A DNA stretch of 64,000 nucleotides. Origin: Cornus controversa (lineage: Eukaryota > Streptophyta > Magnoliopsida > Cornales > Cornaceae). The DNA is taken from positions 59,648,270 through 59,712,269 of the forward strand of contig CM048846.1 of the NCBI GenBank assembly GCA_026545225.1, read 5' to 3'. Numbering within the stretch: the stretch's first letter is position 1; each line of letters begins with the position of its first letter. The notes under the pieces are model-generated. The model saw only the letters and a program-made list of their open reading frames with translations. It was not told where the DNA came from and did not search any database. A program made the translations under genes and the position numbers. This document shows, in pieces, positions 12,344-21,075 of this stretch.

Positions 12344-13168
12344 TGATAAGCGTTGAATGTTAAACATTCTCGCGCATTTACTTATGTATTTTAATCTCAT
12401 AGCTGCACATATTATATAATTTTTACGTGTTTTTATGTTTTTGATGATTTTAGGTTCAAACTCAGAATTCGACGCAATTCGACTCCTTTATCAGTTCAAG
12501 AATGCGTTCCTATGTCCGATTGTACTTCATAGAATGTCCACATCAAGGAATAGTGAATTGTGTGTCAAAACTGGAGTTTGAAAGCTGAAGAGTTGAAGAA
12601 CTGCAAAAGAAAGAAAGATCGATGCATTGAAGTCACAACTTTGATGTATCGAAGTACCCTCTTGGATGCATCGCAAATTCCTGCAGAAGATATTTTGTTA
12701 AAAATATTTTCTCCACTTGGCCACTTGCCTCATTTCTTCTAGAAGATGCCTTGGACAAAAATTCAGTGATCTTTTGAGCCTCAAATTAGATATATAGTCA
12801 AAGAATATGTAATAGATAGATATATCACAATTCTTGTAATAGAGAGCATATATAGAATTCTAGAGAGAAAAAGTGAAGTTCTAGAGAGGGAAAGCTTCAA
12901 AGAGGGATTTGTAAGGCCTTGAAGACCATTTTGAACATGAGATCATCTCTGTCTATGGAGTGCTTCCATCCCACCATGATTAACTAATCCTTCTCTAGGG
13001 TTTTGACAAACCCTAGTCTTGTAAATATGTTCTAACTTTAGTGAATTGGAATTTTTTTATAATTTTTGTGTATATATACCTTGCCTTTACCTTTATGAGT
13101 AACATAAGTTTACAAATTATTTATGTTCTTATGAGTAATTTATATTTCTTGTCTTAGAATACTTATTT
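12344..13168 (+). repeat. Athila-like 5' LTR, first part
   Basis: LTR start to the Gyp1 insertion point. Around 12618-12672 it carries three GATGCATTGAA/GATGTATCGAA/GGATGCATCGC motifs resembling the palindromes of the unrelated LTR at 6099-6243. The last five bases, TATTT, are the target duplicated by Gyp1. Confidence 0.8.
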
Positions 13169-14352
13169 TGTAGAGACCGTGACCAATTTTGGTCGGTTTT
13201 GCATTTTTCGCATTATAATTGTCATAAATGCATTTTCAGGGGTGTTTAACATGTTTTGAGTGTAGGAAACATGTTTGGGAAGTGTTTTTAAGGTTTTGGA
13301 AAGTTTTCGGGAGGATTGGAGAAGTTTGAATTTTTGGTCAAACCGGGGCCCGGGATGTGACTTAAGTGGGCCCGAAAATCCGGAATATTTTTAAAAATAT
13401 TTATTTTTGGAAATGCCTTAGATGAAATATTTAGAGAGTTAAGGAAGTGATTTCGAGACCGTAGGAGTTTTCAGAATCGAAAAAGGAGTCCGGGAAGGTG
13501 CGTTAAGTGGCCTAGGGGTATTTTGGTCTTTTCGTGACCTAGGGACCTTAAATGGTCAAAATCTGCAGAGATATTTCATATCTCACGGCTGCTTCTCTCT
13601 CTATATTGCTCCCACTTCTTCTCTCTAGATTTTGGAGGTCTTCGGCTTGGATTCAAGGCTTGCCGAATGAGGAAGATACGTAGGGGACGGCTAGGCCTTC
13701 CATTTGAACCGAACAAAGTGGCGATTCGGCAAGGTAGACTCCGCTGAAAAATTGGTGAAGTGCTTGGAAGGCCTTCATTTTCGAGGTAGGGGTGTTCTTT
13801 CTCATCTACTTGTCGATTCTAGGGTTTCGGGTGAAGTGGTGAGAGCTAAGGTTGTGTATTGCATGTTTTAGAGATGTAAGAGGGGTGGGATAAGGTGTTT
13901 TTATTCTTCTCTTGAGTCTCTTGTATGCAATAGATGTGTATCTCCTAGTATGCATGATGTGAGTGACAAATGCATGAGAATGTGGGGAGAATGAGAGCAT
14001 GTATACTTATATGCTAGCTTTTGTGCATATATGTGAAAATGTGTTATATTGGGCATATATGTGTTGTATGTTGTAAGTGAGTTAAATGCATGCTATATTT
14101 GTATAGAAAATGTGTGCATTTGTGAAGCATGATTAAAATGTGCTTAAGTGAAGTTTTGTGAGCATATGTGGATATTATGCTAGGTTTGTATGTATAGGTA
14201 AATATATGTGTGGTGTAGTGGGGATAAAATGTATGCTACATGTTTTTATTAATTAGCATGTGCATTGTGAGGCATGAAATTAAATGCTTGATGTTTATAT
14301 GTTCGAAATGCATGTATTGGGGCCGTTGTGAAGAAACGGGGAAGTGTGGTTG

Positions 14353-14655
14353 AATTGCCTAGAGTAGGTCAATACTCGGAGAGGGCGTTGGAGAGGTTAC
14401 GTCACCTTGGAGTAGTTAAATACTCGGTGACGGTGGTTTACTCACCTTGGAGTAGGTAAATACTCCGTGGGGATTCTAAAAAGGTTGCCTTATCGCCTTG
14501 GAGTAGGTAAATACTCAATGGTTGTGGTTACTCACCTTGGAGTAGGTAAATACTCGGTGAGAATTCAAAGAAAGGGGGCCAAGTCACCTTGGAGTAGGTA
14601 AATACTCGGTGACGGTGGGCCATCCACCTTGGAATAGGTAAATACTCGGTGGCGG
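14353..14655 (+). repeat. hairpin-repeat array in Gyp1 5' LTR
   Basis: Seven units of ~45-60 bases. Arms GAGTA and TACTC flank a six-base loop (GGTAAA or GTTAAA). Outer ends vary but stay complementary in several units: GTCACC/GGTGAC (14401, 14583), CTCACC/GGTGAG (14531), CCACC/GGTGG (14624). An identical array is at 22260-22562. Confidence 0.85.
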
Positions 14656-15425
14656 AATTGGAATGGTGTGGAAAAGTGTCTCGGTTTCATGATTCGGTCA
14701 AGAATCATGTTGGGATGTCGGGTTGAGTCCGAGAGAGAGACAAGTGTGTAATTATTGCCTTCATTTGAATTATGAAGCATGATATGTGTTTAATGCATCC
14801 CTATCTATATATATGCATTGTTGTGAGTGAACATGATATATGTTGAATGATATGTGAAATGTTGTGACATGCATCCATGTAGGTCGTGTCGGGTCGGCAC
14901 TTAGGTGGGTTGGGGTATCTCTATTGAGCTGCAGTGGTGCTCACCCCTTTATTCTAAATACTTTACAGATAAAGCGCCGATGACGGATGGGACATGAGTG
15001 TCCAAGTGGAACACTAGTGGTGGTTTTGCTATCTTTTGAGTTTTGAGCATTTTTGTGGCTATCCATGCCGGCTTGTGGCATGTGACTTCCTTTTTTATTG
15101 TGGTTGTACTTTGGACATATGTACTTTTGACGTATGTATTGGATCATGAACTTGTTGGGTGTGGAGAGACAACGGTTTAATATATGTAATGCCCATGGTG
15201 GCATCTTGTTCATTTAATGATGCCTTTATTCTGAATGAATTATGGTTGTGGGGGAAAATGTTTCATTTTGATGTATAATTCAATTATGAATGTGATCTTG
15301 AGTGTGAGAGTGGTGTTGGAACCTTCCATTTATGTTATTAATTATGTTTGAGGGGTTCTAGGATGATAGAATATTGATTGGGTTCCAATTGGATCATGTA
15401 TAGGGCTGTTGGAAGTCCCAACAGG

Positions 15426-15660
15426 TGCATTTCGATCAATCGAGATGCCTATTTCGATAAATCGAAGTCCCCATTTCGATTGATCGAAAGGGTGATGATT
15501 TATGGTGATTTTTGGAGTCCAGGAAAGAGGAATTTCGATCAATCGAGACCCCTATCTCGATCAATCGAGATATTGCAGGTCTGGGGTCCCGAGAGGGTGA
15601 AAATCTCGCTTGAATTTCGATTAATCGAGATTTCATCTCGATCAACCGAGATTACTATTC
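15426..15660 (+). repeat. TCGAT-ATCGA palindrome cluster in Gyp1 5' LTR
   Basis: Seven near-palindromes with core TCGAT, two bases, ATCGA. Extended arms change together: TTTCGAT with ATCGAAA, and ATCTCGAT with ATCGAGAT. Repeated in the 3' LTR at 23333-23567. Confidence 0.85.
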
Positions 15661-16165
15661 ACAGTTTTTTCCAAAACTTCATTTCGACGTAATTTCTTCG
15701 TTCTAGATCGGAATTGAGTGTCGTTTTTTTTTAACTTGAGTATTTTTGGATTCTCTATCCAATGGTGTAAGCCTTAGTTACAGATTCCAAACACAGAAAT
15801 TTTTGAGGCTCGAAAGTGAGGGATTCTTAAAAGCATGGGCATGTAAATGTTCACTAAGGTGTGTGATTTGATGTAGGGCCCATGGGTATTAGTTAAGGGG
15901 GATTTGGGTGCATTCATATGCATAAATTGAGTTAAGCCTCCGCGGTGAATGAGGGTAATGAGGGCCTATTGGGCTAAATGGACGGTTTAACCTCCAGTTC
16001 TCTGAGAGTTAGGAATCGGGGCGTTATAACATGGTATCAAACCTTGATACTAATGCATTGAGTGTAATTGACGTTGTTCATGGGGTTAAGTGAACGGGTT
16101 CACACTCGAGATTCGGGGTCGGTCCGGGGGAGTCCCGGCGATCCGGGTTTCGGGGCGTGACAAAA

Positions 16166-16177
16166 TGGTATCAGAGC
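16166..16177 (+). other. Gyp1 primer-binding site (initiator tRNA-Met type)
   Basis: TGGTATCAGAGC three bases after the LTR end, complementary to the 3' end of plant initiator tRNA-Met. It would prime minus-strand cDNA synthesis. Confidence 0.9.
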
Positions 16178-16420
16178 GCTAGGTTGGAATACCTAAGGAT
16201 GAAGGGTGAGACTTGACTTAGTTATCACTTGAGTTAAGGATCGGAACTTAAAGATTTTGACTTGAGATTGTAAATTGCTTATGTGGAACTTGATTTATGC
16301 TTAAGATTTCTTAACATGCTTTTGTGGATTAAATAGACATGGCATGTGTAAGAATGATGGAATTTGACTAAGTATGAATGCTTGGACTTAAAATTTTTCT
16401 TGTTGTGCATATAGAAAGAA

Positions 16421-17430
16421 ATGCCTCCAAGAAAAGCGCGAGACATTGGCGCTGATGCTCCTCAGGAGCTAACTGATGGAACGCAGTTTATGCGTGATAT
16501 GGCAGTCACTATGAGGCGGATGGCTAAGGAAGCCAGAGAAGAGGAGGTTCAGGCATTGCCTAGGGCTGCCTTAAGCCGCCAAATGGTGGCAATGAAGGAA
16601 TATGTGAAATTTAAGCCGCCTACCTTTGATGGCGCGCGGGATCCACTTGTGGCTGAGAATTGGATAGACCAAACTCACAAACTCATGGTTGCTCTTGCAA
16701 TCGATGAGGATTTGAAAGTGGGAGTAGCAGCGCTTCACTTACAAGGAGAAGCTGATCGGTGGTGGCAATTCATCGGGAATGTCCACAATACCGAGACTAT
16801 GGACTGGGAAACCTTTAAGGGTTTATTCTTTGATAAATTCTTTCCGACTTCAGTGAGAGACCGGATGAGGCAAGAGTTCATAGACTTAGTCCAAGGGGAC
16901 TTGGATGTGATGGGGCACGAGACCAAATTTACATCTTTGGCTCGCTTCGCCCTGGAGATGGTAGCTAATGAAGAGGTAAAAGTGAAAAGGTTCGTGAAGG
17001 GACTCAAGACCTCTATCAGAAAGAGGGTATCCATTTTAGGTCTGAGGGCCTACAATGAAGTGGTTGATAGAGCCTTAGTGGCTGAGGAAGATGACAGGGA
17101 CACCCAAAGAATATGGGAGTCCAAACAGCAAGCGAAGAATACGGGGGCATCTTCGGGTAGTCAAGGACGGAAGAGAAATAGGGAGGGCAAGTCAGGTTTC
17201 CAGGGGCAGCAACAAGCTCGCCCGATACCTTCATTGGCCTTGCCTTCTGGATCTTCATGATCTTCTGTGGTGTGCTATAATTGCCATCAGATTGGCCATT
17301 TCAGCAGGGAGTGCCCGCAAAGACATACGGTGGCACCAGTGCCAACAGAGATAGTGGGGGAGAGGGTGTGTTTCTCTTGTAAATAACCCGGACATGTGAA
17401 AGCTAACTGCCCACAGAGGCAGGTGATACA
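16421..17430 (+). pseudogene. gag: Gyp1 gag with zinc knuckles, two stops
   Basis: Starts MPPRKARDIGAD after an AAAGAA context. The capsid-like region carries DPLVAENWIDQ (about residues 69-79), GEADRWWQFIG (109-119) and FKGLFFDKFFP, the retrotransposon gag signature. The first frame closes with TGA at 17258, just before the nucleocapsid part. After it come two zinc knuckles: CYNCHQIGHFSREC (CX2CX4HX4C), then a second one interrupted by TAA at 17384. It would build the virus-like particle and bind RNA. Both breaks look like C-to-T changes. Confidence 0.9.
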
Positions 17431-17838
17431 GAGTGGTACAAGGACTCAGCAGAGAGCTGGGCAGACGACTACAGTTCATTCTGGCTTCAGGGCATTACCA
17501 TCACCGCAGCCAGCACAGTCAGTACAGGGATCGCGGGTAGCGAGGGGTCCCACGCCTGCTTCTAGTCAGCAGTCAGGGCTACAGGGGACTGCGCAGCAGT
17601 CACGGGGCTGTGTGTTCACGCTTGCTCCGGCAGAGGATGTACCGGGACCGTCAGTGGTCAGAGGTATTTTCCTGGTTTCTAGCTCGTGGGCTAGGGTGTT
17701 GATAGATTCGGGTGCATCACATTCATTCATATCTGTTGCATTTGCTTGTGCTTTGGAGCTGCGGGTGTCATCACTGGAGTCACCATTGTCCATTGATACA
17801 CCGGTTGGGGCCTTGGGGGTAGGGTTATCCTGGATAAA
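17396..17838 (+). pseudogene. Gyp1 gag/protease: aspartic protease active site
   Basis: The 161-residue open frame starting here covers the Gln/Ser-rich linker and the retroviral-type protease active site ARVLIDSGASHSFIS (Asp-Ser-Gly, intact). A frameshift at about 17800-17840 separates it from the rest of the protease ([20 protein letters not shown]), which is in the following frame. G0 carries the same region with Asp-Ser-Ser instead. Confidence 0.85.
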
Positions 17839-19854
17839 GTGTGTCGGTCTTGCAAGATCGAGGTTGCTGGGCGTCGACTAGTGTTCGACTTTGTGTTACT
17901 AGACATGACCACTTTTGATGTCATTCTAGGTATGGATTGGCTATCTACATTTAGAGCCACGATTGATTGTCTCCGTAGGAGGGTGACAGTGTGCACACCC
18001 GAGGGTGATTGCTTTTATTTTGTGGGAGAGCGGGATGATTTCTATGTTCCATCTCTGCTTGGTTCCGGTGCGAGGAACGGGGTTGGATATTTCCTAGCTA
18101 ACTTATTAGCCGAGGAGGATGAGATTGTGACTAGTGGAGGATTTCCACCGGTGGTCAGAGAGTTTGTGGATGTGTTTCCGGGGGACTTGACAAAGTTGCC
18201 TCCGATGAGAGATGTTGTGTTTAGCATTGATCTTGCTCCTGGTACCGTGCCTATCTCTATGGCACCGTACCGGATGGCACCGGCAGAGTTGATGGAGTTG
18301 AAAGATCAATTGCAAGAATTGTTGGATAAAAGATTTGTACGACCTAGTACATCGCCTTGGGGAGCTCCGATCCTGTTTGCTAAAAAGAAGGACGGATCTT
18401 TACGGTTATACATAGACTACCATAAGTTGAACCAAGCAATGATTAAGAACAAGTATTCTTTGCCAAGGATAGATGACTTGTTTGATCAGCTTAAGGGTTC
18501 GACTTGTTTTTCGAAGATCGACTTGAGGTCGGGGTATTACCAGTTGAGGGTAAGGGAAGAGGACATTCCGAAGATAGCTTTTCGGATTAGATATGGCCAC
18601 TATGAGTTTCTAGTGATGCCATTTGGTTTGACGAACGCACCAACAGCGTTCATGGATTTGATGAACTGGATATTCAGGGTGTACTTGGATAGCTTTGTGG
18701 TGGTCTTCGTGGATGACATCCTTGTGTATTCTTTTTCTATGGAAGAACATGAGATTCATTTGAGGATGGTGTTGCAGACATTGAGAGAGCACCGTTTGTA
18801 TGCCAAATTCAAAAAATGTGAATTTTGGCTAACGGAGGTGAAGTTCCTAGGACACGTGGTGTCGGAAGGAATAGTATCGATAGACCCTTCTAAGATTGAA
18901 GCGGTAATGGATTGGGAGAGGCCCAAGAACGTATTTGAGATACGTAGCTTCTTAGGGTTGGCAGGATATTACTGTCGTTTCGTGAAAGACTTTTTGAAGT
19001 TAGCAGCGCCGATGACCAAGCTTACTCGTAAAGGAGTTAAGTTTGAGTGGAACGAGGCTTGCGAGCATTCCTTTATGGAATTGAAGCATAGATTGACTAG
19101 TGCTCCAATATTGATTATTCCCGAGCGCGGTTTGGGTTATGTCATCTACTGTGACGCTTCACGGGATGGTTTGGGATGTGTGTTGATGCAGACCGAGAAG
19201 GTTGTTGCATATGGTTCCCGACAGTTGAAGATCCATGAGCAGAATTACCCGACTCATGACTTGGAGTTAGCAGCGGTAATTTTTGCTTTGAAAACATGGA
19301 GGCATTATCTCTACGGAGAGAAGTTTGAGGTTTTCTCCGATCATAAGAGTTTGAAGTACCTTTTTACGCAAAAGGACTTGAATATGAGACAGAGGAGATG
19401 GGTTGAATACATGGAAGACTACAACTTTGATCTTCAGTATCACCCCGGGAAGGCTAATGTGGTTGCCGATGCATTGAGTAGGAAATCACATGGTATTTTG
19501 GCTAGTATTGCTATTCGTGAATGGAAGATGATGGAAGACATCTCAGAAATGGGATTGTGCTTCAGTGAGAGTGATGGACATGCCACTTTGTTCACACTCA
19601 TAGCACAACCAACTCTAGTGAGTAGGGTGGTTGAGGAACAGAGGCATGACACAGAGTTAGAGAGCATTCGCACTCGGATTACAGGTGGCGAGGCAGTGGA
19701 GGATTGGGTTATCCATTCAGACGGAGGTCTGAGGTTCAGAGGCAGGATGGTTGTTCCATTGGCTTGTAGGGATGAGGTTCTGAGGGAGTTTCATAGCTCC
19801 AGACTTGCAGTACATCCCAGTGGTACCAAAATGTACCACAACCTTCGTAGATAG
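17839..19854 (+). CDS. pol: Gyp1 pol: protease C-terminus, reverse transcriptase, RNase H (671 aa)
   Basis: Longest open frame in the window. Residues ~25-40 hold the protease C-terminal motif [13 protein letters not shown] runs ~130-400: [20 protein letters not shown], then the catalytic FVDD box at ~290-293. RNase H runs ~430-560: [28 protein letters not shown], and the end motif [12 protein letters not shown]. The integrase zinc-binding region starts near 655 (VHPSGTKMY) and is cut by TAG at 19852. The ATG is only the first Met after a frameshift, not a true start; it is a fragment of a gag-pol polyprotein. Catalytic residues of RT look intact. Confidence 0.9.
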   Translation: MCRSCKIEVAGRRLVFDFVLLDMTTFDVILGMDWLSTFRATIDCLRRRVTVCTPEGDCFYFVGERDDFYVPSLLGSGARNGVGYFLANLLAEEDEIVTSGGFPPVVREFVDVFPGDLTKLPPMRDVVFSIDLAPGTVPISMAPYRMAPAELMELKDQLQELLDKRFVRPSTSPWGAPILFAKKKDGSLRLYIDYHKLNQAMIKNKYSLPRIDDLFDQLKGSTCFSKIDLRSGYYQLRVREEDIPKIAFRIRYGHYEFLVMPFGLTNAPTAFMDLMNWIFRVYLDSFVVVFVDDILVYSFSMEEHEIHLRMVLQTLREHRLYAKFKKCEFWLTEVKFLGHVVSEGIVSIDPSKIEAVMDWERPKNVFEIRSFLGLAGYYCRFVKDFLKLAAPMTKLTRKGVKFEWNEACEHSFMELKHRLTSAPILIIPERGLGYVIYCDASRDGLGCVLMQTEKVVAYGSRQLKIHEQNYPTHDLELAAVIFALKTWRHYLYGEKFEVFSDHKSLKYLFTQKDLNMRQRRWVEYMEDYNFDLQYHPGKANVVADALSRKSHGILASIAIREWKMMEDISEMGLCFSESDGHATLFTLIAQPTLVSRVVEEQRHDTELESIRTRITGGEAVEDWVIHSDGGLRFRGRMVVPLACRDEVLREFHSSRLAVHPSGTKMYHNLRR

Positions 19855-20647
19855 TATTGGTGGAAGGGCATGAAAAAGGACGTTGCACGGTTTGTGGCGA
19901 GGTGCCTCACTTGTCAACAAGTGAAGGCCGAGCATCAAAGACCGGCAGGTTTGTTACAGCCCTTACTGGTAGCTATGTGGAAGTGGGAACACGTCACTAT
20001 GGACTTTGTGACGGGGTTACCTAGGACAAGGAAGAGTCATGATGCAGTTTGGGTCATTGTGGATAGGTTGACCAAGGTAGCTCATTTTCTCCCTATTCGA
20101 GTGACAGATGATGTGGATACTCTCAGTCGGTTGTATGTTGACCAGATTGTGAGATTGCACGGAGTGCCAGTTTCCATTGTGTCTGATAGAGATCCGAGAT
20201 TCACATCACGATTTTGGCAGAGTTTTCAGGCTGCACTTGATACGGACCTCCATTTCAGTACGGCTTTCCATCCTCAGACAGATGGTCAGTCAGAGCGTAC
20301 TATATAGATTTTAGAGGATATGCTTAGAGCATGTGCACTTGATTTTCGAGGCAGTTGGGAGGATCACCTTCCATTGGTGAAGTTTGCGTACAATAATAGC
20401 TACCAAGCTAGTATTGAGATGGCTCCATTTGAGGCCTTGTAGGTCGCCAGTTTGTTGGACAGAGGATGGTGAGACAGTGGCTTTGGGGCCAGATATAGTC
20501 AGAGAGACTACAGAAAAGATTAAGATTATACAGCAGCGTTTGCTTACGGCTCAGAGTCGTCAGAAAAGCTATACTGACAGAAGGCGGAGGCCTTTAGCAT
20601 TTGAGGTGGGGGACCATGTCTTCTTGAAGGTCTCGCCATGACGGGGT
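19855..20647 (+). pseudogene. Gyp1 integrase
   Basis: Continues pol after the TAG at 19852. Zinc-binding cysteines are in [12 protein letters not shown]. The catalytic core has the first Asp in [11 protein letters not shown], the second in [16 protein letters not shown], and Glu in [13 protein letters not shown] follows at about 20305, a frameshift/deletion lies near 20440 (FEAL to RSPVCW), and TGA at 20639 ends the stretch GDHVFLKVSP. Integrase would insert the cDNA; this copy would need read-through and frame repair. Confidence 0.9.
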
Positions 20648-21028
20648 TTGATGAGGTTTGGGTGTAGCGGAAAGCTAGCCCCACGGTTTATCGGTCCATT
20701 CGAGATATTGGATCGTGTGGGTGAGGTTGCATACCGCTTGGCATTGCCACCGCAATTGTCAAGTGTGCACAATACTTTCCACGTTTTGATGTTGAGAAAG
20801 TATGAGCCGGATCCTTCACATGTGTTAGATTGGATAGATCTTGAGGTGGAGGAGGATGTGTCTTACGAGGAGAGGCCAGTACAGATTTTGGATGCTAGGG
20901 AGCAAGTGCTTCGGGGCAAGACTATTCCATTGATTAAAGTCCTTTGGAGAAATCACGGAGTCGAGGAGGCTACGTAGGAGCGAGAACAAGAAGTCTGCTC
21001 GAAATATCCTGAGTTGTTTTCTACTTGA
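20648..21028 (+). pseudogene. Gyp1 integrase C-terminus with chromodomain
   Basis: GPFEILDRVGEVAYRLALPP is the GPY/F module, followed by LSSVHNTFHVLMLRKY. The last ~50 residues (YEERPVQILDAREQVLR, then KVLWRNHGVEEAT) match the CR-type chromodomain that, in the Tekay/Del lineage, targets integration to heterochromatin. TAG at 20975 interrupts it where a Trp codon is usual. The frame closes at TGA 21026-21028. Confidence 0.85.
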
Positions 21029-21064
21029 GGTATGTTTCTAATTTCGGGGACGAAATTCCCTTAA

Positions 21065-21075
21065 TGGGGGGAGGT
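21065..21075 (+). other. Gyp1 polypurine tract
   Basis: GGGGGGAGG with flanking T immediately before the 3' LTR; primes plus-strand DNA synthesis in this class. Confidence 0.85.

Larger units (their letters stand above)
13169..16162 (+). repeat. Gyp1 5' LTR
   Basis: TGTAGAGACC to GCGTGACA. Contents in order: conserved start block, a pyrimidine-rich leader-like part (13590-13640), hairpin array (14353-14655), core CACTTAGGTGGGTTGGGGTA (about 14898), TCGAT-ATCGA palindrome cluster (15426-15660), the fossil LTR end with PBS-like TGGTATCAAACC (16032-16043), then a 131-base tail to the true end. No differences from the 3' LTR were seen in roughly 13455-15645. Confidence 0.95.

Noticed and set aside
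14353-14655. CRISPR-like look: ~29-base repeats with unique spacers
   Set aside because: Spacing is uneven, the units are palindromic and lie inside a plant retrotransposon LTR duplicated at 22260-22562. No cas genes, and the context is eukaryotic.
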